A stretch of DNA of 64,000 bases from Pteria penguin (GCA_035048485.1 CM068592.1:39198045-39262044); one strand, 5' to 3'. Positions 23,701 through 36,080 are shown, counted from the stretch's first letter. Notes: generated by a model from the sequence alone, not told the origin. Program-made: numbers and translations.

Positions 23701-25131
23701 TATTTATTTCATTTATAATACATGTTCAAGTATCATTATTCATGTGTAATGAAAATGAACATTAATAACTGAATGTTGTAGTAGTACTGACAATGTGAAT
23801 GATATATTATCTATATTGATACAAGTATGACCAAAAGAAATCTTGAATTTTATATGCATGATTAACTTTTGACAATAGTGTGAGTTTTAAATTAACTGGC
23901 TGAAAATACTAATGTCCAGGCCCCATGTAACCTGAAGCTTTAAATGAGCTGCTCCTATCAATCTATGGTTTTGTGTCATACTTACTTCTTCTTTGATACT
24001 TTCCCAGCAGTTAAGAAAGGTGCCATGAAGGACCACAGGGATATCTCTGAGATCTGTAATCTCCTTCAAATCGAGACCTTCAACCTTGAAAATAAAGATT
24101 TTATAAATCAACCCTATCAACGTCACATCCAGATTTTGTCATCTATAAATTATGATGGTAGCACAAATATAGATTAAGATTAATCTATATGATACTCTTA
24201 CATTTAACAAGTTCATTTTTCTGTTTTGTTTAAGTATTACAAACAAAAATGTCACAATTTGCCAGAATTAAGTATATATTAATTGTTTATATCTGTAACC
24301 AATATTGACATAATATATGTTAAAGATTATGTTCACCCTGTATTTTGACAATTTTTAAATAGTCTCTATACTCCATTTCCTTTACAAGGAAATAAAAGAA
24401 ACAATCATGCAGTTTAAATGATATAGACGTCAAGTACATGACTTTAAATCAAGGTCAGGTCATGAACACCAACTGAAAATGGACGACCACAGCATTCAGC
24501 GATAGTCTGACCTTGTGTTAGTGAAAAGTGATTGTTTGAGCTGTGGGCCCTTATCTTCATTATATTATTCTTATAGGGACATTGTGTAAGGAAAATCTAT
24601 TTAGTAATGATGCAAATATACTGAAACACACTAACAGTATGTTTTCAGGGAAACTCATTCCCTCTATAATACATATATCATTATAACAACAATTAAATAT
24701 AACAATAGTGGCAACATTTTGATATTTTTAATTATTGGTGTTCTTTTTTTGCCTCAGATCTCTTTTGTAAAGACATTTTTCAAAGTTCATAATCATTTGC
24801 AATTTTCATTTTCAATTCAAAATGGGTGAATAATTCTATATCTATGTATTAATCACCTAATTCCAGATGAGAAACAGAAAAATAGACTCTTTTACTCATT
24901 AGTTTGATTTACAGATGGTATAAATATTATAAATGTAAAGATATAAACCAAGAAAGTATCATACATTTATACTATGCCCCTGATTTGCTCTAATTTTAAG
25001 TCTTCCTGTATGTTCTCTTTCTAGAGCAAATCTCTGCTTATCATTGTTTTTTACCACATTTTCAAAGTCAGCTTCTGAGAATTCTTGTAACTCATTCATT
25101 TTCAAGAGATCATCTACATACAAAAATCCAC
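20147..25131 (-). CDS. TRPT1: RNA 2'-phosphotransferase (TRPT1/KptA) fused to an SGNH hydrolase-like domain; last exon frameshifted
   Basis: Exons in order: 25131-24965, 24084-23986, 23637-23568, 23357-23301, 22452-22342, 21282-21181, 20704-20147, with consistent phases 0,0,1,1,1,1. Tpt1 enzymes move the splice-junction 2'-phosphate of tRNA to NAD+. Visible family blocks: GFLYVDDLL; NDKQRFAL; IRANQGHSIN (catalytic Arg of the RANQGH block); DIPVVLHGTF; NHIHFAPGE; GVISGMRSTCEI (second catalytic Arg); KVILSPGDENG; PRYFKLAEKL. The first coding exon, with the LRHG catalytic pair, was not found. After a polar linker exon, the last exon begins an SGNH domain (TALILGHSFVKRL) instead of ending as in stand-alone TRPT1. 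In that exon the frame breaks once near a run of five G; exon arithmetic shows one surplus base. As written, the protein stops soon after block I. The TRPT1 part is near certain; the fusion rests on phase and splice sites. Confidence 0.85.
20780..20816. repeat. short inverted repeat (CTGACAGGGTA...CTGTCAG)
   Basis: ctgacagggtacctg and ctcctgtcag form an imperfect hairpin. It resembles the inner palindrome at 21807-21836. Confidence 0.5.
21778..21894. repeat. nested palindrome (foldback element)
   Basis: Outer arms ggggttaccatgc (21778) and gcatggtaacccc (to 21894). A perfect 13-bp inner pair, ctgacagggtatt / aataccctgtcag, sits around ggcg at 21807-21836. Just upstream (21600-21700) are about three copies of a gacgtcacaataccctgcag motif. 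Confidence 0.75.
22840..22995 (-). mobile_element. tRNA-derived SINE in a TRPT1 intron
   Basis: On the minus strand it reads GCCGGCATGGCCTAGTGG (tRNA start and box A), then a box-B-like GGTTTTGAGTCC and GATGCCGG. A body with TTTCGGATGAGACAGT and AAAGATCCCTC follows, a block I recall from widespread animal SINEs. No clear target duplication found. Confidence 0.75.
24085..24964 (-). other. TRPT1 first visible intron
   Basis: AT-rich, between the donor after GHSIN and the acceptor ttttcaag. No other signal. Confidence 0.6.
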
Positions 25132-25191
25132 CTGCAAAAAAATAATAAACAGGTAATAGATACTTGGAAACAAACAAAAAAAAAACAACAA

Positions 25192-25905
25192 AAGGCCCAA
25201 GTGGGCCTATATCGCTCACCTGAGTACCTAGTAGCAAACATCACACTAGGCTTTCTTAAAAGGAATCTTAACATCAATTCCACCTCAGTAAAGGAGCAGG
25301 CATATAAATCATTAGTAAGACCATCACTAGAGTATGCCTGCTCAGTTTGGGATCCCTACTTTACTGAGGATATAAATAAACTTGATATGATCCAAAGAAG
25401 GGCTGCTAGATACGTAACGGGCCGACACTGTAACACCTCCAGTGTCAGTAACATGCTAATTAATCTTAAATGGAGAAGCCTAGCAGACAGACGCACAGAC
25501 TCCAGATTAACAATTAATGTTTTACAAAATAGTAAATGAGAAAGTGGCCATACCAAAAACAGACAGACTCATCCCCCCTCTCAGACTCTCGCGAAATATG
25601 CACACTCTTTCATTTCAAATCCCATCATGCCGAACACAAATTAGACAAAACTCTTTTTTCCCACGTACAATTAAAGACTGGAACCATCTTCCTCTGAACA
25701 CTGTGATGAGCGACTCTGTTGAGTCGTTCAAAACAGCTGTCTCAGCCACTATCTACAGTCACTAAAACCATCACTTAATGTAAATAGTTTTAACCTTTAA
25801 TAATTATGTTTGTTCTATCTAGCCTGCGCAACCCAGTGATGTAATCTTCAACAAGTTGAAGGCGATCACTTATAGAGTAGAAGTAGAAGTAGAAGTAGTT
25901 GATCA
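25192..25905 (+). mobile_element. 3' end of a non-LTR retrotransposon (LINE), 5' truncated
   Basis: The reading frame shows the C-terminal end of a LINE reverse transcriptase: LVRPSLEYACSVWDPY, then IQRRAARYVTG, then SLADRRTDSRLTI. A frame change near 25517 is followed by the typical YKIVNEKVAIP, SFFPRTIKDWNHLP and SVESFKTAV. A 3' UTR and a short GTAGAA repeat tail (25878-25899) close it. Endonuclease and the RT catalytic core are missing, so it is a dead, 5'-truncated copy, antisense to TRPT1 and probably in its first intron or upstream. CR1/L2-like by style; clade not settled. Confidence 0.85.
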
Positions 25906-27812
25906 GTCATGCAGGAAGGAAGAATTCACTTATTTTTGCATTACTGTGACTAAATTGACACAAATATTGAAAACATGTCACATTTTATTTCAGACCAGTA
26001 TAAAAAACAACAACAGTTTTTTACACATCCATTCAGGTGATTTTGATATCATTAAGCATTAATTGCTTTCTCTCTGCAAGATGTGATTAGGGCAACAAGT
26101 TGGTCATTTTCTTTAGGTGGGGCCTTTTGTTGACTGATTTCACGTCTGGGTCATGAACAACAATTGTTTCAAATGTTGTCCAGATCCAACTTAAAATATG
26201 GCCTAATTTCATAAGTTGAGTGTTGCGAAACATTTAAAAACTTATTTAGATGTGTAAAGAAATGAAAAAAAATTTTGACCACAGCTGGATTTGAACTGCT
26301 ACCTTCCATATTTGGGAAACCCCTTACTTCAAATCAGGTCTGTTATAAGGACCATTCCCAATGAAAATTTCAACAATTTTTCAAAAAATTTGTCTACATT
26401 TTCCCCAAACATTGATCATTTAGCGTTAAGCAAATGGGGCAAAAAATTCCCAAGGTTAGGGGCCGGGTGAAATTCATCCCATAATGCATTGCACATATAC
26501 AGAAAATTAATTTTAGAATCGAAACCGTTTTGTATTTTTCCGGGTAGAATGGAAAATAGCAAAATACGCATGCGCCTATTCCTTCATTTCAAGAAGATAT
26601 CAATAGTGTAGTGTAGTTTCGCACATTGTCCTGTTCGCCCTGGGTTGTTTCGCACTTGAATTAGTTTGCCCTAAATAGCAAGGTCGTTTCGCCCTGAATA
26701 TGGGAAATGTTACACACATGGCCGTAGGAACCGGGTAGGGGGCAGGGGGGTGGGGGGCTGGTCCCTTACTTTTTGACCGATCATAATTGTTTCAAAGATT
26801 GTTATCTAATTAATTTACTAAATTGTTTTCATTAACATGCAATTGATTTGCAATCTGATAAGTTGTATTGTATTGCAGCAGTATATATAAATTTGTTCTT
26901 TCTTTCTGAACGTTCATACTACAAGTTCTTGTCGTCATGCGAAGATAAAGAGTATTCGGGCTCAAATAAACATGTACTCATGCCAACATAGGCGCAATTT
27001 CCCCTTCCTCTTAGTGCCTCTAAAATGAAATGACAGGCCCTGAACACCGTTTAGGCATGTTTGGGAGGTGGAAATGAGTTTATTATTAACTGTCAACATG
27101 AGCGTTGTGTACATGAGGCATTAAGAATTTTAAAAAGGACACTTTTAGATGAAAAAAGTTTTTAAAACGTTTGAAGTACATTACTTCAGAGCATTTTTCA
27201 AAAATGTTCTGAAGATATGACAAAAAGGTTTACAGAAAAGTTTTTCAAAACTCTTTAAAAAAATTGCTTTAAAATGTTTTTCAAAAATGGTTTGAAAACA
27301 TGACGTAGATGTGAAAATTATATTTTCAAAACACGTTTTCAAAACGTTAATTTAATATGTTTATCAAAAATGTTTCAAAGATGTGAAAAAAAATTCAAAA
27401 TCACGCGAATAAAACATTTTCAGAAAATGTTTTCGCAGCATTTATTAAATGTTTTGGAAATGTTTTTAAATATTTTTGTGTTAACTGGGTTGTAGCCTAA
27501 TTTGTGAATTAATTTCAAGATATCTAACACAGTATCTACACATAGGAAACATTATTCTGGGCTGTAGTGGTAATTAATTGTGTATGATTATGACAATCCT
27601 TTTATAGCATTAGATGTTTTTACAATGTTACTTATACAATATTTAGTTTTTGTCGAGGAGAAAGTAACAAAATGCCACCATAAAATTAGCAACTTTTACA
27701 TTTCATTAGAAACAGATATATTAAGGCCTTCCTAACAGAGAATTTCTCATTCTATTTTCCAGTTTTGTAAAAACTAGAGAAAAGATTAAATCAAAAGTTG
27801 AATAACAAAAAA
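25906..27812. other. non-coding stretch with a dispersed repeat and degenerate short repeats
   Basis: The segment at 26453-26590 matches the 5' end of the OTU-MULE gene. At 27130-27470 degenerate repeats of TTTTCAAAAATGTTTTGAAA type give many weak hairpins. No gene seen; the missing first exon of TRPT1 was sought here without success. Confidence 0.45.
26453..26590 (+). repeat. second copy of the OTU-MULE 5'-end repeat
   Basis: aaggttaggggccgggtgaa through ataatgcattgcac matches 10281-10330. The following 70 bp, including tttttccgggtag, is weakly related to exon 1 of the OTU-MULE gene. Confidence 0.7.
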
Positions 27813-28045
27813 CCATTTTGGGTGGGGTGGGGTTGAGGGCTATATCTTCTAACACCTAATTCAGTCAGCCATTTTGGGTGGGGTGGGGTTGAGGGCTACG
27901 TACATCTTCTAACACCTAATTCAGTCAGCCATTTTGGGTGGGATGGGGTTGAGGGCTACATCTTTTAACACCTAATTCAGTCAGCCATTTTGGGTGGGGT
28001 GGGGTTGAGGACTACATCTTCTAACACCTAATTCAGTCAGCCATT
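27813..28045. repeat. 56-60-bp tandem repeat with G-quadruplex motif, four copies
   Basis: Each copy holds GGGTGGGGTGGGGTTGAGGG or a close variant (27820, 27876, 27936, 27992), followed by atcttctaacacctaattca. Copies 1-3 fit the four G-run rule with short loops; copy 4 loses the last G of the fourth run. Confidence 0.9.
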
Positions 28046-28957
28046 TCCTTATATGATGTTAACTATTTTTTACTCAGCATACATCAGAACATCACATTCT
28101 TGTACATGAGGGGCGGACAGGTGGATAGGATTCTTTCCCTCACTCTATTCCTGCACCCTTACCTCCCTTCTGGGAGTGGTGCACACTTTTCTCAATTCCC
28201 CTCCTTTCCAATGTTCCAATTTTCACCACTTTCTCCCTTCCCGCTCCACACCTACCCCCTCCAATCCTCTCCCGCTTACCCTGTCCGCCCCCTCATACAT
28301 GACATTGAACAGTATCAAAACTTATACAACAAAGCCAGATGCGATAGTGACTCTGAATTAAAAGGTATCTTTTAAGGACATGAAGCTGCAGCTGCTTGGC
28401 TTTGATGTGATCATCAGAGTTCAGAATATTACCTCCTTTTATTGAATATATTCATAGAGATTATTTGATTTTAGCTTAGTATTAGTAGATTAATCTATTA
28501 CGACATCCAGATATTTCTCATCTTAGTTATAATTGCCAAGTAATCATACTCAGCTACATGTGTTTTACATTTATGTATCAATCTTGGATAAGTCGCCCTC
28601 TATCCATGACTATTCTATTGCAAGTGCCGTTCCAAACGAGGAAATAAGAGGGTATACAAATTACAGACTGTGATGTCAAAATTTTCGGGATCGGAAATTC
28701 CAAATGTAAAATGTGCGCAATTGAGGACGAGGACATCTTACGTTATGGAAGGAAATGTATGTAATTTCAAAAATATTTACATTCCATTCCTAGTCAAATG
28801 AAAACTAATCTACACTTCGTACTGGTATTTGGTGTCCTGAGAGCAACAAGGGAGAAATTTTTCTGCCCGTTAATAAGAGCATTAAGGGCTAGCTATAGCT
28901 ACCTTTTCCAAAATGAACAGGCGCCTCCTGCTCAATCCTCTTCTAGACCTAACATAT

Positions 28958-30258
28958 CCGACGGTGCCCCTGGTACAGCGAGACGAGGATATACTGACGA
29001 GGACTGAAGTCATAACCAGAAGCCGGTGCCCCTGGTACGGCAAGACGAGGATACACTGACGAGGACTGAAGTCATAACCAGAAGCCGGTGCCCCTGGTAC
29101 GGCAAGACGAGGATACACTGACAAAGAGTGAAGTCATAACCAGAAGCCGGTGCCCCTGATACGGTAAAATGGGATACACTGACGAGGACTGAAGTCATAA
29201 CCAGAAGCCGGTGCCCCTGGTACGGCAAGACGAGGATACACTGACAAAGAGTGAAGTCATAACCAGAAGCCGGTGCCCCTGGTACGACAAGACGAGGATA
29301 CACTGACGAGGACTGAAGTCATAACCTGAAGCCGGTGCCCCTGGTGCGGCTAGACGAGGATATACTGACGATGACTGAAATTATAACCAGAAGCCGGTGC
29401 CCCTGATACGGCAAGATGGGATACACTGACAAAGAGTGAAGTCATAACCAGAAGCCGGTGCCCCTGGTACGGCAAGACGAGGATACACTGACGAGGACTG
29501 AAGTCATAACCTGAAGCCGGTGCCCCTGGTGCGGCAAGATGGGATACACTGACGATGACTGAAATTATAACCAGAAGCCGGTGCCCCTGATACGGCAAGA
29601 TGGGATACACTGACGAGGACTGAAGTCATAACCTGAAGCCGGTGCCCCTGGTGCGGCTAGACGAGGATATACTGACGATGACTGAAATTATAACCAGAAG
29701 CCGGTGCCCCTGATACGGCAAGATGGGATACACTGACAAAGAGTGAAGTCATAACCAGAAGCCGGTGCCCCTGGTACGGCAAGACGAGGATACACTGACG
29801 AGGACTGAAGTCATAACCTGAAGCCGGTGCCCCTGGTGCGGCAAGATGGGATACACTGACGATGACTGAAATTATAACCAGAAGCCGGTGCCCCTGATAC
29901 GGCAAGATGGGATACACTGACGAGGACTGAAGTCATAACCAGAAGACGGTGCCCCTGGTACGGCAAGATGGGATACACTGACGAGGACTGAAGTCATAAC
30001 CAGAAGCCGGTGCCCCTGGTACGGCAAGACGAGGATACACTGACGAGGACTGAAGCCATAACCTGAAGCCTGTGCCCCTGGTACAGCAAGACGAGGATAC
30101 ACTGACGAGAACTGAAGTCATAACCAGAAGCCGGTGCCCCTGGTACACCAAGACGAGGATACATTGACGAGGACTGAAGTCATAACCAGAAGCCAGTGCC
30201 CCTGGTACGACAAGACGAGGATACACTGACGAGGACTGAAGTCATAACCAGAAGCTGG
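28958..30258. repeat. 62-bp minisatellite with about 307-bp higher-order unit
   Basis: About 21 copies of a unit containing gccggtgcccctggtacggc, aagacgaggatacactgac and gaagtcataaccagaa. Five-unit blocks starting near 29350 and 29657 are repeated almost exactly, 307 bp apart. Short ORFs on either strand are products of the repeat. Confidence 0.95.
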
Positions 30259-31920
30259 TCCTATGCACTACAAAGGAAGCAAACCACTAGATACACCCCT
30301 ATAGAAATAAATTGAAGTTATTAAGACTAAATATACAAAAGTTATACTTTTATGAGTGCACGTACATAAAACGTAGAACTGATACCAGTAACTTCAATAG
30401 GTAATAAGTATTTTTATATATACACACACGATTGTGTCTTTTTCTGACTTTAAATTTTTGTTATTTAACTTGCATATGTATGAAACACCGCAAACACTAA
30501 CAAGAATTTTCTTGTTTTGTTTTATGATAGTAGTACTCGTTAAATGTATAAATAGGGTTTATGTTTTGAAAACCGTGAGTTTCGACAAAAACTTTAACAC
30601 TTCAGATTTTAAGAAATTTAGAAAATTTCTCAACTCTTTTAAAAACGTGCAAAACTCTTTAAAAATTTCCAGTCGCTAAGTAACCCTTTTATATACTCGT
30701 ACTGAGTGGTACTTCATTTAATGGGATTGAACTTATTTCAAAGAAGAAGAAGAAGAATGTAGGAAAGAAGTTTCAGAACAAGTAGAGACGTTTTGGTACA
30801 TGCAGAAATACATGTATGTTTCAGTACAATAGGAGGCGTTTCGGTATGCTAACGATTTTCTGTTACGAAGTACGAAGTTATCTCCCTTCATGCACATCTT
30901 CAAGTGTTGCTTATCATTTAGAACTGCCAGATTTGGTGAAATTCCACTGAACGCTGTAAGAGGAATTGTGATGTTTCATATAATGCATACATATTGTAAG
31001 TTCAAAAGGCCATAACTTCTGCCAAAAACTTAAATATAGAACAAAATTATCTCCCTTCATGCACATCTTCATACGCTGCTCTTCATTTTTGCCAGGCGTG
31101 GGAAAATTTCATTGCAAGCTATAGGAGAGCAGCTTTGATATTAAAAAGATCAAAAATTTGATTTCAGAAAAAAACCAAAATCAACAACGCCTTCTACATC
31201 ATTCTGATGCATTTGGAGCGATCTATGCTGTCAATATGAAGAAAAAGTTTGTCAAAAGAGGGTACCCTCTGAGGTCTATGTTACCTAAACCCCAGGATTC
31301 AGCCCTTGACAAATCTGGTAGAAAACTATCGGCATTTGTAGGGGACCTTGAGTACTTCACCCCCTCCGAAGTTTCAATATAACCATTCAATTTGTTCTGA
31401 GGTAGATTTCCATTCAAGATCATTACTATATGCCGATAGTATACCCACCTTCTTTTTAAAATCTTGAACATTTACAAAATTCCAGAAATTAGTTTTGTAT
31501 TCCATCTTTGTTCATTTACATTTATTATAATAAAATCACTTAAATACACAAAATCAATGTGTTATAAGCCACCTACAGGGACAAATTTAAGGAATTACCT
31601 AAAATAAGTTGAAAATGACCCTTTCCAAATACATTAAACAAGCGTAAAAATTTGATTTCAAAATAGAACCAAAACAACAACACTGCAAAATCTATTTCAA
31701 TATTTCTATATAAAAAGTATTTCACTCTCAAAATCAATTTAAAAGCTGATACTGGAAATATTTCAATATTCAATACACTTTATTTCATACAAGAATACGG
31801 CGTAAGAAAAAACATTTGAATATTTCAGTTGCACTTAAAACCAAAACCCTACGAAGGACGGGGGATTCTATTAAAAGTTTATACTATTGTAGTGTGTACT
31901 CTTCAGTAACGCTATTTATT
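30259..31920. other. non-coding stretch with a diverged dispersed repeat
   Basis: The segment ttatctcccttcatgcacat occurs at about 30880 and again at about 31050, each followed by related but diverged sequence with atttggtgaaattcc or ggaaaatttcatt. This looks like a fragmented dispersed repeat. A 74-codon ORF at 31158-31382 has no recognisable family. No gene called. Confidence 0.4.
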
Positions 31921-32005
31921 GGTGGGTCGGGGCTGACGTGGCGTGGCGGTAGCTGGCTTCCGGTGCAGACAATCCGGGTTCGATTCCCGGATAGCGCCAA
32001 GTCTC
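31921..32005 (+). mobile_element. tRNA-like SINE head
   Basis: ggggctgacgtggcgtggcg gives a tRNA-like start, and cgggttcgattcccgg is a perfect box-B hairpin followed by atagcgcc. The acceptor-like ends pair partly (ggggctg with tagcgcc). The tRNA-unrelated body of the SINE at 6097 is not evident after it, so this is a fragment or another subfamily rather than a functional tRNA. Confidence 0.65.
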
Positions 32006-32071
32006 GGGAATATAAAACACACAACGAGTTTCATAAATACCGTATGAAATGAAAATTCATTTCAGATTCTT

Positions 32072-32223
32072 TTTATCACATGTTTACACTCAGTTTAAAG
32101 GTGTTTATTTCATCAAACACCGGCTTGACACAATTCGTTTCCACGCTATGACGTCACCTATGCCATAAATCGATTTATGACATAGCGATATTTCACTGCA
32201 TAAATAACAAAACATGTGATAAA
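32072..32223. repeat. MITE-like palindrome
   Basis: Terminal arms tttatcacatgttt (32072) and aaacatgtgataaa (to 32223). An inner palindrome ctatgccataaat / atttatgacatag is centred near 32172. Confidence 0.7.
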
Positions 32224-32235
32224 CATAATTGTATC

Positions 32236-34263
32236 ATTTTAGTGCACTATATGCACCTTTCGACAACTAATGTTTCTTTGACCAGCCAAACAGGAGATAT
32301 ATATATATATATATATGTTGCTGAATTATATTTGTTTCGTCCGTATTTAAGGGCTTTCACGGCGGGTGTGTCTAGACAAAAAGGAGATGCTCACTCGTTC
32401 CGAGCACCTGGTCTCACCCCTGAATTTCAGGGGTCCGTGAATGTCCACTGTGGTACATTTTTAATAGTGCTATAGTCATGTGACACTAGTCACTTTCGTA
32501 TTTTAGTTCAATGATTCTCAAGGCAGAATTTGAGGAAATACAAAAACTATTTTTATAGCAAACCAATTACTAAACTGTCACCTCAAAGCCATCGCCAAAA
32601 AACGAATCTAAGGATAGATCTATGTATTATGGATAGATCTATGTATTAAGGATAGATCTATGTATTATGGGCGGTAAGACTAATCACCGGATGGGACCAA
32701 AACGACATCAAATAATAATGTATTCTTCAAATTTTGCGGATAATTGGCCTCACTTTCCTTAAATAAAACCTTTCTGGTTGTGGAACATATGTTTTATGGG
32801 ACCTTGTTTTTGTGTCCATGGTCTCAGTTCAGGTGATCTGTGTTTTATTAACATCGTTTGTTCGCATTGCTATAATAATGAGTTTTCAGTATTTCAAATG
32901 ATTACACAAATATGTCACGTGTATGTATACCGTAGGTAGTGGTTTCCAATTCATTCATTGTAATATCTTAAAGAAAAGTCTATGATAAGAAGACATGTTT
33001 TATGGATCCGTTTTGTTCGTGATCTCTGTTAATTCTTCATTTTTGATACTGCGTCTTCGCGTTGCTGTACATAATGTATTTACGAAGTTAGTTTGTTTAT
33101 TTTATTCTCGCTTACATCACACCAAGACTATTGCACTTCTACTGTGGCGACATCTGCCTGATGCAATGCCCAGAAATTAAGTCCTTCCGAAGTAGTACGG
33201 GTTCTTTTACGTGTCTTGTTTCTTCCTATTTACATGTGTACAGCTATGTAAAACAAAAGGAAAAAGCGCTTACCCCAGAAACAATAATACAAAAACAAAA
33301 CAAAACAAAGAAACAAACAAACAAACCAAAACAAAAAACAAACAAAAAAACCCCAAAAAACAAAAAAACCAAAAAATAAAAATGAATAAAAAGACTGAGG
33401 CTGAAAAAATGAAAAATTAATACATATATACATTTGAAATGTAAATTATAAAATTTTCCCCCATATCATTTGAGTTACTTATCAAAATTCGTCGACTCTT
33501 CCCTCCAATAGTTCAATACAAAATAAATGTTATTCTGTATGGGACAGACAAGTAGACAAACCAGTAACCAGTAAGTACAATGTAACACGCTCTATTCAAA
33601 TGATGTGTTGTGATTCTACAGTTGATGTTTGTGCGGTAAAAAAAAATAGTGAGTTGTCAAGGTTAATATATAACACGAAATAATAGAATTATTGTGATGA
33701 TGGATGGTTACTGAAAATACGTAATAACGTAAAAATACAATACTAGTCATATTAGAAGAAAAATCAGTCAAATACTGTTCAAATTTCAAACAACACGAAT
33801 CCGTGCTTATGCCATTAAAATGATCATTTATGATGTCTCATAAATTATACTTCCGGGCTTTAGAAATGAAACCACGCTAAAATATGGCATTTGTGGTGCT
33901 TTTCCAACGTTCAATAATTTTTAGGATTGATGGTTTTTGCTCGAAGACCAGAACGTTAATACTACACTATCTAAATATTTTACGTTAAGCAAACTACGTC
34001 ATAACTGAGTGATGTTCCAGTGTTGCTAGATCCATTGTTAATATTAGTGTTTATTTGGCCTCGGACTAGTTTGACCCAATGGAAATGTTTGATTTTGGTC
34101 ATGTGACTGACCTACAAATTCTTGTGTAGAGTCAGTTGTAAAAATTTGTACGGCAATGGCGGACAATAAGCAAAACTAGACTGAGAATCATAATATAAAC
34201 TACGTTGGTGTTCTGGAACTGATCATTTGTGTGTACGGTAAATTGTCCTCGACAAAATAAAAC
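32236..34263. other. non-coding stretch
   Basis: Contains a short AT repeat (32298-32317), a dispersed GAGCACCTGGTC core (32375-32440), a 21-bp triplicate (ggatagatctatgtattatg, 32606-32668) and an A/C-rich low-complexity run (33283-33380). No gene recognised. Confidence 0.5.
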
Positions 34264-34383
34264 AGTTATTAGGTTTGTTATTGAACTTACACGAAAATAT
34301 GTCGGGTTGATAAAGCCCAAAGAGCTATGGGCTTTATCAACCCTACATATTTCCGTGTAAGGTCAGTAACAAACCTAATAACT
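34264..34383. repeat. near-perfect 120-bp palindrome
   Basis: Arms of about 55 bp, agttattaggtttgttattg ... gttgataaagccca and tgggctttatcaaccc ... aacaaacctaataact, around aagagcta. Typical of foldback or MITE elements. No clear target duplication. Confidence 0.85.
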
Positions 34384-34717
34384 AATTATGTTCCATGTTG
34401 AGACGAAATCTGTGTCAAAGAAAGGATATGCAAAATATGCTTGATATCTAGCTGCCCATAGCAACTGTGCCCAATACCTGGAATTCTAGTTGCCCATAGC
34501 CTAGGTCCCTGTCAACTATATCTGCATCTACCCATAACCAAGGTCACTAATAATTAGATATGTAGCTGTCCACATTCAGATACCCGACAACTAAATGTCT
34601 AGCTGTCCATCGCCAAGGATCCTTTTAAACAGGTTGGGGGCAACCTCTCATTTGAGAGATAATCACTCAAATGAGTAACTATTTCTCTTTTCAGTAATCA
34701 ATTTCAAGTACTAAAAA

Positions 34718-34962
34718 TGAAATTTTGGAATTATGATTTGAAATTAAAAAGGGCACATGTTTACAACATACTGAATATAGTTTACAAAACAAGTTAATAT
34801 TTTTAACTTACAGTTTTGGAGTTTATAGCTGCACAAATGTTGCAGCTATAAACTCCAAAATGGTAAGTTGAAAAGGTCAACTTCTTTTGTATTTTATGTT
34901 CAGTATATTATAAAGATGTGCCCTTTTAAGTTTAAGTCAAAATTTTGAAACTTTAATTTTTA
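34718..34962. repeat. 245-bp palindrome inside the TIR element
   Basis: The centre is ttttggagtttatagctgca / tgcagctataaactccaaaa with a short loop. Outer arms aagggcacatgtttac and ataaagatgtgccctt extend it. Confidence 0.85.
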
Positions 34963-36080
34963 GCCGGGCTTAATGCCGAAGGCAGAAGCCAAGGCTATAG
35001 CCGCCGTGCACGATTCTCAAAACGAGACAGTCTATTTATATGCTCTTCAAAACATAATCTCTGATTCCTAGCATTATAATATTCAGAACGTATTGAATCT
35101 TTATTGGATCATTAATTATATGTAACATTGCAAATACAGATATACAGGTGTACTTTCGTGTACTGTGTAGAATAAAGTTACCTGCACTTGCTTGATATCA
35201 CTGCGCGAAGAGCTAATGTTATTATAGCACAGGCCGTATGGAGATATAACAAGCAGTACACACTGCATGTAGATGTAATTCGTCTGCAGTAGCATACACA
35301 ACATTATAATACAGTATTTAATGTAATTTATTAGAGGCGCGTGATGTTTAGCGTCGACAGGTTTATATATATACCTCTCTGGTGTCCAGTATGTAATTAA
35401 TTGTCAATATTTGTTGATTTTAGGCTAAATGAATAAAACAAAACCAAATCCAGTGATAATAAAATAACCGATAACGCGTCACTTGAACCTCAGTCAGTAC
35501 CGTTATGGTCACTGTCTAGATATTTTAAGGTCTGGACAGGCATGGCATTGCCAACTGGTCTAATATTTGTGTACATGTGTATGTGAGGGGTTTCCCTATG
35601 TCTATTTTTGCTGATTGAAGCATGTGTCTAATTCAAGCGTCAGGCATAAACATTGGTAAAGCGTTGTGTATTGCTCATTACCTTATCTTTTGGCAGAAAG
35701 AAAATGGGTACATGTATTGTTCCCTGAGCTGATTAGCATGTCTGACATTATTCTCAGATCGACGTCATTTCCAACGAAGTAGTAATCAAGATGTAGTTTA
35801 ATCTAATGTCGCCGGTTCATAAATGGAGACAAATAAACCCAAGTATCATTTCTGGTTTCTCTCGCATTTGCTCCATAACATCTAAATTTTTGCAATTTTG
35901 ACAAAAAAGGCGATAATTGATTTTTTTATGCATTACTCTTCGAACCGTCGGCTACTATATGTTGAGTTTCTATGGTAGATCTGTAGAACTTTTCAAGGAT
36001 AAATAGAATATCCTGCTAAACAGAGTAGGTTTAATGGTCATGGATTGTCAATGCAAGTGAAATTGTACTAAAACAATATA

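Noticed and set aside
24959..27800. First exon of TRPT1 with the LRHG motif
   Set aside because: Searched on the minus strand by eye and not found; no convincing candidate to report.
29010..30226. Several 76-97-codon minus-strand ORFs with PGAPASGYD
   Set aside because: Shadows of the 62-bp minisatellite; no gene context.
31158..31382. 74-codon ORF (plus)
   Set aside because: No recognisable domain, no splice context, and it lies beside dispersed-repeat fragments.
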